A DNA stretch of 6,383 nt from Nitrospirota bacterium (GTDB taxonomy: Bacteria > Nitrospirota > Thermodesulfovibrionia > UBA6902), in the NCBI GenBank assembly GCA_015491705.1, contig WFVK01000230.1:1-6383 (forward strand). Reading direction: 5' to 3'. A program made the translations under genes and the position numbers. Below are positions 1 to 6,298 of the stretch, one piece after another (the stretch's first letter is position 1; every line of letters starts with the position of its first letter). A model generated the notes under the pieces. That model was not told the DNA's origin. It did no database searches and saw only the letters and a program-made list of their open reading frames with translations.

Positions 1-114
1 CTGTATATGATGGGTGTGTACTTAAACAAACAGTCGAATATGGCAAGGAAAATTCGCTGATTGGACGCAGCCATCCGCTACTTCCTGAACAAGGGGCATA
101 AAGAAATAGATTAG
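1..114 (+). other. Unidentified ORF tail open at the left edge, with in-frame TGA
   Basis: Frame 1 is open from the window edge to a TGA at 58-60 (last residues SNMARKIR). It then continues in the same frame as LDAAIRYFLNKGHKEID to a TAG at 112-114. A single CGA-to-TGA change would join the two parts, so this could be the decayed 3' end of one gene. It could equally be a gene ending at 60 followed by a chance open stretch. I do not recognise the product. At only 19 plus 17 codons, coding status cannot be judged from this window. Confidence 0.2.
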
Positions 115-118
115 ACTT

Positions 119-287
119 GATCTGACACTCCTTGATAAAATGGCAGTTAAAAAAAGAAAGGAGAAGTCAGATGACAGTGGAGCAAAAGATTATCAAGAAC
201 AAAATGATTGCCTCTCTTTCAACGTTAGCCTCATTTCTGCCTCCCATCCTTTCTTCCCGAGAGGCTATTGTCTTATTTTTCGGATAG
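119..287 (+). mobile_element. Remnant 5' end of an IS481-like transposase gene
   Basis: An ATG at 171, preceded by AAGGAG (158-163), opens MTVEQKIIKNK. This matches, from memory, the conserved N-terminus of a common IS481-type (rve integrase, helix-turn-helix) transposase family. Homology appears to stop after about codon 11, near position 203. The frame then runs through unrelated residues to a TAG at 285-287, for 38 codons in total. The helix-turn-helix and the DDE integrase core are absent, so the element cannot transpose. The stretch from about 119 to 170 is probably the element's own left end and leader. The exact IS boundary and the far end are not visible. The assignment rests on 11 residues plus the leader structure and has not been tested by a search. 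Confidence 0.5.
120..172 (+). promoter_or_regulatory. Inverted repeat sequestering the transposase RBS and start
   Basis: ATCTGAC (120-126) pairs with GTCAGAT (166-172), and CTCCTT (128-133) pairs with AAGGAG (158-163). The two arms are separated by a small A versus AA mismatch. The right arm contains the full Shine-Dalgarno and the first two bases of the ATG at 171. In a transcript reading through from outside, the hairpin would hide the start. This is a known way that insertion sequences limit transposase expression. The pairing is seen directly; the function is inferred. Confidence 0.5.
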
Positions 288-313
288 ATTTTTAAATGAG
301 GCAATTCGGCCAC

Positions 314-342
314 TTGCAACGCAATGGCCTGCATGCTATCAT
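314..342 (+). promoter_or_regulatory. Candidate sigma70-type extended -10 promoter for the NYN gene
   Basis: TTGCAA (314-319) and TATCAT (337-342) are separated by 17 bases, the optimal spacing. A TGC directly before the -10 gives an extended -10 element. Transcription would begin near 349-350 and leave a leader of about 135 bases before the start at 485. Each hexamer has mismatches to consensus (TTGACA, TATAAT). This is a prediction by eye, made more plausible by its position upstream of an otherwise promoterless gene. Confidence 0.4.
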
Positions 343-366
343 AATGTCGTATCAATACTTGGGTAT

Positions 367-394
367 CATCCGGCCCGTGTCCCCATCCGGCCCG
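367..394. repeat. 11-bp direct repeat in the NYN leader
   Basis: CATCCGGCCCG occurs at 367-377 and again at 384-394, a period of 17 bases, inside a very GC-rich stretch. It lies downstream of the predicted promoter and about 90 bases before the NYN start. It could be a pair of protein-binding half-sites or a slippage duplication. Nothing in the sequence decides between these. Confidence 0.5.
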
Positions 395-484
395 GCCCCG
401 GAATCAGCAGGTTCGCCGGAGGTGCGGGAATGACAATCTTATACGGCACGGTATTACAACGCCGGCACTGCAAGAGGATGTGCG

Positions 485-991
485 ATGATGGAAAACATAC
501 TCATCAATCAATCGGTTGCGATTCTTTGCGACGGCAATAACATTGAACGCAGTATCCATGACCTTTCGGGGTCAAAGAATACAATGATCAACTTTGACAC
601 ATTGATCCCGAAACTGCTGAATGACAGGGGCCTTAACAGGCTGCTCTATTTCCGCGAGGGGAAGGCCATTTCGTCCAAATTCGCTGAAAGACTTCACGAG
701 AATTATTACGGCTCGGTTGTTCCATGTCACAAGTCCGCGGATATCCCGCTTTCCATCAAGGCGACACAACTTGCCTCAAAGGTTGACACCATTATCATCA
801 TGTCAGGTGATGCGGATTTCGTGGACCTGGTGCTGCATCTGAAGGGGGAAGGCGTAAGGGTGGAGATCGCCGCTGTAAGACAGACAACGGCGAGGATATT
901 AATTGATGAGGCAGACTACTTTCATGAAATAACCAAGGAAGACTGGTTCGTATACAAAGCCCCCCGAAAGGCGATGTTAAAGAGAAAATAA
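485..991 (+). CDS. NYN domain protein (LabA/DUF88-like putative RNase)
   Basis: The 168-residue protein is essentially a single NYN (PIN-like) nuclease domain. This family is thought to use acidic residues and a metal ion to cut RNA. The first strand carries VAILCDGNNIE with the expected Asp at 16 and the paired Asn residues at 18-19. Then come KSAD (83-86) and the C-terminal acidic motif SGDADF (107-112), followed by a strand VRVEIAA. Position 92, where many LabA-type proteins have a second Asp (K-G-V-D-x5-D), is Lys here. The basic tail (RKAMLKRK) could contact nucleic acid. There is no signal peptide or membrane segment, so it should be cytoplasmic. AAGAGG (472-477) precedes two adjacent ATGs (485 and 488), and either could be used. 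The gene stands alone between two long intergenic regions. Domain assignment is firm; substrate and activity are unknown. Confidence 0.85.
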   Translation: MMENILINQSVAILCDGNNIERSIHDLSGSKNTMINFDTLIPKLLNDRGLNRLLYFREGKAISSKFAERLHENYYGSVVPCHKSADIPLSIKATQLASKVDTIIIMSGDADFVDLVLHLKGEGVRVEIAAVRQTTARILIDEADYFHEITKEDWFVYKAPRKAMLKRK

Positions 992-1400
992 GCAAAGCCT
1001 CTCCGTGCCGGTTTATGCAACATCAATGTCCGGCCCTGAACGGATGTCCCTCCGGCAGAAGTCCTGTTTTTTTCATGCCTTCAACCCAGGCTTAATCCCT
1101 TCTTGCTTTTGGTAGACAGCCAAGGCATAACCCCCGCCATCATCCATCGTTAAACAGGTTTTTTCGGCAGCATCAGGCTTTTTGCCGCCCTCGTGTGGGG
1201 AATCCCCCTATTTAGCGGCCTTTTACAACATCCGATAAGAACTGCAAGGGGAAAAAAACAAGGACAGGAGGTATTTATCCGGCCGTGGAGAAAAACGGCT
1301 GGATATCATTATTGGAAACTTGCAATTATGCAATTCGGCCCCGGCATCAGGCGCAACTCCGTGAACCTGACACACGTATGGGCTGAAAAGCAGGGAGAAC
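992..1400. other. Intergenic region with small inverted repeats; no known RNA recognised
   Basis: I see no convincing gene here. TGCCGG (1006-1011) can pair with CCGGCA (1052-1057), enclosing ACATC/GATGT pairing. A run of seven T lies at 1067-1073, so this is a weak, non-classical terminator candidate for the NYN gene. CGGCA and TGCCG around 1165-1190 form another stem, and GGGGAATCCCC lies near 1197-1207. AGGAGG at 1266-1271 is a strong Shine-Dalgarno with no well-placed start. The nearest is a GTG at 1285, 13 bases away, opening 33 codons that end at 1386. TCAGG and CCTGA pair in the last 60 bases before the kinase. I found no confident promoter and no match to the c-di-GMP riboswitch consensus. 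Confidence 0.4.
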
Positions 1401-3152
1401 ATGATGGATGTACAGTTGGGCGTCCCTGTATCAGGGGATGAGAAAAAGACGAAAGAGCAACTTATAGCTGAACTGAACGATTTGCGGCTGCAGGTCGACA
1501 GGCTGAAAATATCGGAGAGCAACTTCAAAAAGGCAGAGAAAGAGATTCTCCAGGCACAGGAGCTTCTTATCAGGGAACACCGAAAGCTGGACAATGCCTT
1601 CAGGCTCGTGGAGAATGCAAAGAGGGAATGGGAAAGGACCATGGATTGTGTGGGTGACATGATAATCCTGACCGACAAAAACGGAATCATCAGGAGATGC
1701 AACCGCTCATTTGCGAAATTTACGGGGATGCCCTACCAGATGATTATCCAGAAAGACTGGGAAGAGTTTCTCCGTGAAAACAACATGGAGGTCAGGACAC
1801 GCTACGGCAAAAGCACCGAGGTCTTTCAGCGCTCCACCGGCAGATGGTTCGAGATCAACACATATCCATACACCGACAGTCACCTGAAGTCACCGGGGAC
1901 CGTCATAACGATCCATGACAACACCGAACTGAAGGTTGTTGCGGAAGAACTCATGAATTCAAACAGGGTAATCAATGAAAACAGGGAAAAACTCCGCTCC
2001 GGCCTCAGGGAGATAACGGCGCTCATACAGAATGTTACAAAGCAGATCGACTACGGAGTCAGGTTCTTCAATCCGAACCTGGACAAATGCTATGAAGTGA
2101 GAAACTGCAAGAGGACGAAATGTGTCTGTTTCGGCAAGGGCGCTGTTCGATGCTGGCAGACGGAAGGCACCCTCTGCAGGGGAGGAAGGCGGGAATCTTT
2201 CGCGGACAAATATGAGGTATGTTCTGCCTGTGTGGTGTTTAAAAAGGCCACTTCAGACCCTGTATACCAGATAGGGGAACACTTCAACAACATGATGCAC
2301 GTGCTGGAGATGAAAAACAGGGAGCTTGAAGATGCATATGCTGAACTGAAGAGCACGCAGACAAGGATACTCCAGCAGGAGAAGATGGCATCCATCGGCC
2401 AGCTTGCCGCAGGCGTTGCGCATGAGATCAACAATCCCATGGGGTTTATATCGAGCAATCTCGCCACGCTCGGCAAGTATGCCGCAAGGCTTGCCGGATT
2501 CATCCGGGAGCTTACCGGGATTGCGGAAGAGTTCGGCGGACAGGAACAGCTCGCCGCTGTCAGAGAGCATAAAAAACAGTGGAAAATCGACTATATACTC
2601 GATGATATCGAGCCTCTGATCGATGAATCCCTTGAGGGAGCGGAGAGGGTGAAGACCATCGTTCAGAATCTCAAGACATTTTCAAGGATCGACGAGGCTG
2701 ACTGCAAGCCGGCTGATATCAACGACTGCATTGAAGGCACGTTGAGTATCGTCTGGAACGAACTCAAGTACAATGCGTCCGTTAGAAAGGATTACGGGGA
2801 ACTTCCCCTGACAATGTGTCACCCCCAACAGCTCAACCAGGTATTCATGAACCTCCTTGTCAATGCCGGCCAGGCAATAGGAAGTCATGGTGACATCGTA
2901 ATAAAGACATGGAGCCGCGAAGGGTCAATCTATGTATCGATATCCGACACCGGCAGCGGCATACCGGAGGACAAACTGAGCAAGATATTTGAACCCTTTT
3001 ACACGACCAAGGAAGTCGGCAAGGGCACGGGCCTCGGTCTCAGCATAACCTATGAGATAGTGAAAAAACACAACGGCGAGATAATGGTCGAGAGCGAACC
3101 CGGCAAAGGCACCACCTTTACAGTAAAGGTGCCTGTAGTGGAGGCATCGTAA
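1401..3152 (+). CDS. Soluble sensor histidine kinase with PAS and cysteine-rich module
   Basis: This 583-residue kinase should autophosphorylate on His and pass phosphate to the receivers encoded next to it. In order, it has a coiled coil (about 14-75), a PAS domain (about 76-178) and a helical linker. A cysteine-rich module follows with Cys at 230, 236, 241, 243, 251, 259, 274 and 277, then a second coiled coil (about 296-330). The HisKA box has His341 in HEINNP. The ATPase has an N box around N484, DTGSGI (516-521), EPFYTTK (531-537) and GKGTGLGLS (540-548). All catalytic motifs look intact. There are no transmembrane segments or signal peptide, so it senses in the cytoplasm. The cysteine module resembles 'CW'-type motifs (C-x5-C, RCW, GT-x-C, C-x2-C) seen in other signalling proteins and may bind a metal or a redox cofactor. 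AGGGAG (1392-1397) sits 3 bases before the ATG at 1401 and 6 before the ATG at 1404, so the second Met may be the real start. It is the first gene of the operon. Confidence 0.93.
   Translation: MMDVQLGVPVSGDEKKTKEQLIAELNDLRLQVDRLKISESNFKKAEKEILQAQELLIREHRKLDNAFRLVENAKREWERTMDCVGDMIILTDKNGIIRRCNRSFAKFTGMPYQMIIQKDWEEFLRENNMEVRTRYGKSTEVFQRSTGRWFEINTYPYTDSHLKSPGTVITIHDNTELKVVAEELMNSNRVINENREKLRSGLREITALIQNVTKQIDYGVRFFNPNLDKCYEVRNCKRTKCVCFGKGAVRCWQTEGTLCRGGRRESFADKYEVCSACVVFKKATSDPVYQIGEHFNNMMHVLEMKNRELEDAYAELKSTQTRILQQEKMASIGQLAAGVAHEINNPMGFISSNLATLGKYAARLAGFIRELTGIAEEFGGQEQLAAVREHKKQWKIDYILDDIEPLIDESLEGAERVKTIVQNLKTFSRIDEADCKPADINDCIEGTLSIVWNELKYNASVRKDYGELPLTMCHPQQLNQVFMNLLVNAGQAIGSHGDIVIKTWSREGSIYVSISDTGSGIPEDKLSKIFEPFYTTKEVGKGTGLGLSITYEIVKKHNGEIMVESEPGKGTTFTVKVPVVEAS
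3107..3134 (+). promoter_or_regulatory. Hairpin at the kinase/receiver gene junction
   Basis: AGGCACC (3107-3113) pairs with GGTGCCT (3128-3134), with TTTAC/GTAAA nested inside. An alternative perfect stem, CACCTTTAC/GTAAAGGTG, spans 3113-3131. The structure lies in the last codons of the kinase gene, about 5 bases upstream of the GGAGG that serves the next gene. There is no T-run, so it is not an intrinsic terminator. It may influence ribosome coupling or RNA processing. It also overlaps codons for a conserved GTTFTV motif, so some of the pairing may be coincidental. Confidence 0.35.
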
Positions 3153-3154
3153 CC

Positions 3155-3982
3155 ATGGAGGAACAGATAAAAATTCTCTGTGTGGATGATGAAAGAAATG
3201 TCCTGAGGTCTCTCCGGAGACTCCTTCTTGATTCCGACTATGAGATTCTCACCGCGATGTCCGGAGATGAGGGGCTTGCGCTTCTCGGCAGGGAGTCGCC
3301 GGTGCAGATCGTCATTTCCGACTACAGGATGCCGGGGATGAACGGTGTGGACTTCCTGAAAGAGGTCTGCCAGCACTGGCCCCATACAGTCAGGATAGTC
3401 CTTTCAGGATATGCGGATGCCTCCGCCATTGTGGGCGCCATCAATGAAGGGCAGATCTACAAGTTTATCCCAAAGCCATGGAACGATGATGAACTGAAAG
3501 TGGCGATATCCAATGCCCTTGACCGCTACTTTATGCAGCAGAAGAATATTCAGCTCACCATGGAACTGGAATCCAAAAACAGGGAACTCCGGGAGATAAA
3601 CGACAATCTCGAGAGAATCGTCGAGGAAAAGACGGAGGATCTCATAATGCATAACAGGATACTGGCATGTTCACAGAATATCCTTGATTCACTGCCTGTC
3701 GGTGTGGTGGGTATAGACCCCGACGGCTTGATAGTGCAGTGCAACAGGAAGGGACAGGAACTCATAGGCGGCGATGAAGACAACCTGATGGGGATGGACA
3801 GACGAAGCACGTTTTCCGAGGAGATAAACGGTCTTATTGAACGGATCGCGGAACAAGGGGAGATTCTGGGGTATATCTCGGAAAACGGCTCCACCATCAG
3901 GGTCAAGGGTGTGCACATGAAATATCCGGGCGGCCAGGACGGCATTATTTTGGCATTTGATGAGGTGACCGCCGATGAATGA
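3155..3982 (+). CDS. Receiver-PAS response regulator without an output domain
   Basis: This 275-residue protein has an N-terminal receiver domain (about 5-122), a coiled coil (about 130-165) and a PAS-like domain (about 172-272). The receiver has the acidic pair D11/D12, the phospho-acceptor D56 in ISDYRMPG, S84 and the invariant K107 followed by PW. The KPW signature is typical of receivers attached to HD-GYP proteins. No DNA-binding, enzymatic or HPt domain follows. It may therefore act as a phosphate sink, a PAS-dimerising adaptor, or a ligand-gated regulator of the kinase or the HD-GYP proteins. The start lies 2 bases after the kinase stop, with GGAGG at 3140-3144 and 10 bases of spacing. 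Its receiver and coiled coil resemble those of the gene at 4934 more than those of its immediate neighbour. The PAS domain is less clear than the receiver. Confidence 0.88.
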   Translation: MEEQIKILCVDDERNVLRSLRRLLLDSDYEILTAMSGDEGLALLGRESPVQIVISDYRMPGMNGVDFLKEVCQHWPHTVRIVLSGYADASAIVGAINEGQIYKFIPKPWNDDELKVAISNALDRYFMQQKNIQLTMELESKNRELREINDNLERIVEEKTEDLIMHNRILACSQNILDSLPVGVVGIDPDGLIVQCNRKGQELIGGDEDNLMGMDRRSTFSEEINGLIERIAEQGEILGYISENGSTIRVKGVHMKYPGGQDGIILAFDEVTADE

Positions 3983-4937
3983 TGATATTGTACTGCTTGT
4001 CGATGATGAACGAAACATCCTGAACTCCATAGAGAGACTCTTCAGCGAAGATGACCTGAGCATCCTCAAGGCCGGTAATGCCGAGGAAGCGCTGGAATTG
4101 GTCAGAAACAGAAATATAGCAGTACTCGTCTCCGACAACCACATGCCCGGGATGAAGGGGATAGACCTCCTCTCAACAGTGAGAACAGTCTCCCCGGATG
4201 TGGTGAGGATACTCATGACCGCATATGCAGACCTCCCCACCGCGATCGAGGCGATCAACAGGGGGGAGGTCTTCCGTTTTATAGTGAAGCCGTGGGACGA
4301 CGATGACTTCATACGCACGGTCAAAGAGGGGATCGACCGCTTCCGCATTGTACGCGCACTGAAAAGGGCGGACGAGGCCACACTGCTGTCCCTTGCCCGG
4401 ACGATCGAGCTGAAGGACAAGTACACGAAGGGGCACTGCGACAGGGTGGCCTCATATGCCGTGGCGATTGCCGGGGCACTGAATCTTCCCGGAGAGACCG
4501 TAAGGGATATAAGGTACGGGGGCTGGCTCCATGACTGCGGGAAAATCGGCATACCCGGCTCCATTCTCAACAAACCCGGCGCCCTGGATGATGATGAATT
4601 CGATCTGATAAAAAAACACCCTGCCTGGGGAGCTGATGTCGCAAGACAGGCGCAGTTGTCGCAGGTGATTGTAAATATCATCCTCCATCACCACGAAAGA
4701 TTTGACGGAAAGGGCTACCCTTCCGGCATCGGCGGAACCGATATCCCGGTAGAGGCAAGGATCGTCGCGGTAGCCGATGTGTTTGACGCCCTTACCTCGG
4801 ACAGGTCCTACAGAAAGGCCTATTCCATGAAAAAAGGCATGGAGATAATCCGGTCAATGAGAGGCAGCAGCTTTGATCCTGAGATAGCCGATCTTCTCCC
4901 GTTGCTTATTCGTGAATACGGGGAGGAATCACGGTGA
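3975..4937 (+). CDS. Receiver-HD-GYP c-di-GMP phosphodiesterase
   Basis: This 320-residue RpfG-like protein has a receiver (about 4-122) with D10/D11, phospho-acceptor D54, T82 and K105 in KPW. A short linker leads to an HD-GYP domain (about 133-315). HD-GYP enzymes hydrolyse c-di-GMP using a two- or three-metal centre. The visible motif residues are H154 in YTKGHCDRV, H186/D187 in LHDCGKIGIP, H215 in KKHP, H239/H240 in HHERFDGKGYP (residues 239-249) and D268 in ADVFDALTSDRSYR. The signature is complete, so I expect an active enzyme, probably switched by phosphorylation from the kinase encoded upstream. The ATG overlaps the preceding gene by 8 bases, which implies translational coupling. Length is close to the minimum for this architecture, with no extra domains. 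Confidence 0.93.
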   Translation: MNDDIVLLVDDERNILNSIERLFSEDDLSILKAGNAEEALELVRNRNIAVLVSDNHMPGMKGIDLLSTVRTVSPDVVRILMTAYADLPTAIEAINRGEVFRFIVKPWDDDDFIRTVKEGIDRFRIVRALKRADEATLLSLARTIELKDKYTKGHCDRVASYAVAIAGALNLPGETVRDIRYGGWLHDCGKIGIPGSILNKPGALDDDEFDLIKKHPAWGADVARQAQLSQVIVNIILHHHERFDGKGYPSGIGGTDIPVEARIVAVADVFDALTSDRSYRKAYSMKKGMEIIRSMRGSSFDPEIADLLPLLIREYGEESR

Positions 4938-6253
4938 ATACCGCGGCAAACGATATCCCCCTGCGGATACTGATCGTTGATGATGAAGAGAACATTCTCC
5001 GCTCCCTCAGGCGGTTACTGGCAAATGAAGAGTTCGAGGTCCTTACCGCAATATCAGGGGAGGAGGGGCTGAAGATTCTGAGTGAAAATACTGATACGGC
5101 CCTCATAATATCGGACCAGAGAATGCCGGGACTGTCGGGGGTGGATTTTCTTGAACAGGCGAGGAAGCTGGCGCCTGATGCCAGCAGGATAATTCTCACC
5201 GGGTATGCTGATGTAAACGCAGCCATAGACGGAATAAACAAGGGTGGCGCATACAGGTATGTAACAAAGCCCTGGAAGGATGAGGAACTGACAGGGATTG
5301 TACACGAAGCGCTGCTGAGATTCGTCCTGATAAAAGACAATCAGAGACTCACGAGGATTGTCAGAAACCGGAATGAGGAGCTGAAAGAATGGAATTCGCG
5401 GCTTAAGGCCCTGGTGGAGGAACAGACCCGCGGGATTCGCAGGCAGAATGAGGAACTGAAGAGGCTGAACGAGAGTCTTGAAAACAATTTGCGGGACACG
5501 ATCACCGCTTTCTCCGGCCTGATCGAACTCAGGGATGCACAGGGAGGAAGCCATTCAAAAAACGTGGCCGAATTATCCGTCAGGGCGGCAAGGCGTGCGG
5601 GCCTGTCCGAAGATGAGATACAAACCATCTCAACAGCCTCCCTGCTTCATGATATAGGCAAGATCGGCATTCCGGACATACTGCTTGCAAAAGACATGGA
5701 TGAAATGGAGTCTGAGGAACAGGCTGTCTATGCACAGCACCCCGTAAGGGGACAGGCCGCTATTGACCCCATCGGGGCATTAAGAGACGCAGGGGTGCTC
5801 ATAAGGCATCACCATGAGTGGTTTAACGGCAGGGGCTTCCCCGACGGGCTCGCCGGTAAAAAAATACCCCTGGGGGCAAGGATTATCTCGATCGCGGACT
5901 TTGTCGACCGCACTGTAAGGGGATTCAGAGGGGACAAGGCCATTGAATTTGCACTGAAGAAAGTAAAGGAATATGCTGGCGAAAGGTTCGACGGCAGGCT
6001 GTGTCCGCTGATGGAGTCTCCTGCAAGAGAGCTCTACAGGGGTTTTGCCCGGGAGGCGGAGTTCGTTGAGATGCAGTTGTGCCCGAAAGACCTTCGCGCC
6101 GGAATGGTCGTATCGCGGGACGTCAGGACAGGGACAGGTCTTCTGATACTGAGTGTCGGCGTGAAGCTTGATGAGAAAAATATAAAGTCGCTCAGACGCT
6201 CTTACCAGATTGACCCGTCAAGGAGCGGGATATTTGTCAGGGTCCGCAGGTGA
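4934..6253 (+). CDS. Receiver-HD-GYP protein with divergent GYP loop and C-terminal extension
   Basis: The 439-residue protein has a receiver (about 11-128; D16/D17, phospho-acceptor D61, T89, K112 in KPW) and a long coiled coil (about 133-188). An HD-GYP domain (about 190-360) and a C-terminal segment (about 380-439) follow. Metal-site residues remain: H207, H239/D240 in LHDIGKIGIPD, H269 in QHP, H293/H294, D322 and D325. The signature reads HHEWFNGRGFP, with Asn for the usual Asp and Phe for the Tyr. The downstream DRPYR-like stretch is replaced by residues such as RTVRGFRG. It may still hydrolyse c-di-GMP or may have shifted towards sensing or binding. The tail (LRAGMVV, GLLILSVGVKLDEKNI) matches a small domain that accompanies many HD-GYP proteins. 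The start is GTG, overlapping the previous stop by 4 bases (GTGA), with GGGGAGG 7 bases upstream. No better ATG is available. Confidence 0.9.
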   Translation: MNTAANDIPLRILIVDDEENILRSLRRLLANEEFEVLTAISGEEGLKILSENTDTALIISDQRMPGLSGVDFLEQARKLAPDASRIILTGYADVNAAIDGINKGGAYRYVTKPWKDEELTGIVHEALLRFVLIKDNQRLTRIVRNRNEELKEWNSRLKALVEEQTRGIRRQNEELKRLNESLENNLRDTITAFSGLIELRDAQGGSHSKNVAELSVRAARRAGLSEDEIQTISTASLLHDIGKIGIPDILLAKDMDEMESEEQAVYAQHPVRGQAAIDPIGALRDAGVLIRHHHEWFNGRGFPDGLAGKKIPLGARIISIADFVDRTVRGFRGDKAIEFALKKVKEYAGERFDGRLCPLMESPARELYRGFAREAEFVEMQLCPKDLRAGMVVSRDVRTGTGLLILSVGVKLDEKNIKSLRRSYQIDPSRSGIFVRVRR

Positions 6254-6265
6254 GGAGGAAAGGCG

Positions 6266-6295
6266 TTGCGGCTTGCGGGTTGTTTGCAGGGGTGA
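6266..6295 (+). other. Possible TTG-initiated 9-codon leader ORF
   Basis: AGGAGG (6253-6258) overlaps the stop of the preceding gene and has no annotated start of its own. A TTG lies 7 bases downstream at 6266 and opens nine codons ending in TGA at 6293-6295, only 3 bases before the GTPase ATG. It could carry ribosomes across the gap and couple translation. It may also just be a vestigial RBS. Confidence 0.2.
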
Positions 6296-6298
6296 AGT

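Noticed and set aside
210..265. GCCTCTC/GAGAGGC inverted repeat after the IS remnant
   Set aside because: Only 7 bp with a loop of over 40 bases; expected by chance.
268..540. 90-codon + strand ORF overlapping the NYN start
   Set aside because: Starts at a non-ATG codon with no Shine-Dalgarno, has a Cys/Arg/His-rich composition without domain resemblance, and overlaps the well-supported NYN gene in another frame.
1006..1073. Intrinsic terminator after the NYN gene
   Set aside because: The outer stem is only 6 bp with a 40-base interior, and the T-run starts nine bases after it; kept only as a weak remark in the intergenic entry.
1103..1131. TTGCTT-17-CATAAC as a promoter for the kinase operon
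   Set aside because: Both hexamers match consensus poorly and the site is about 270 bases from the start; no better candidate was found, but this one is not convincing.
985..1145. Possible c-di-GMP (GEMM-I) riboswitch, suggested by GCAAAGCC and GGTAG-like words
   Set aside because: The other conserved blocks (GGCAAACC, GGCCTAA, GGGTTACC) are missing or out of order, and the first part overlaps the end of the NYN coding region.
1193..1441. 82-codon + strand ORF before the kinase
   Set aside because: No suitable RBS, composition is unremarkable, and it runs out of frame into the kinase start; treated as intergenic.
3689..4681. 330-codon minus-strand ORF
   Set aside because: It lies antisense across two clear + strand regulators, is serine- and arginine-rich as expected for a shadow of GC-biased coding sequence, and shows no domain.
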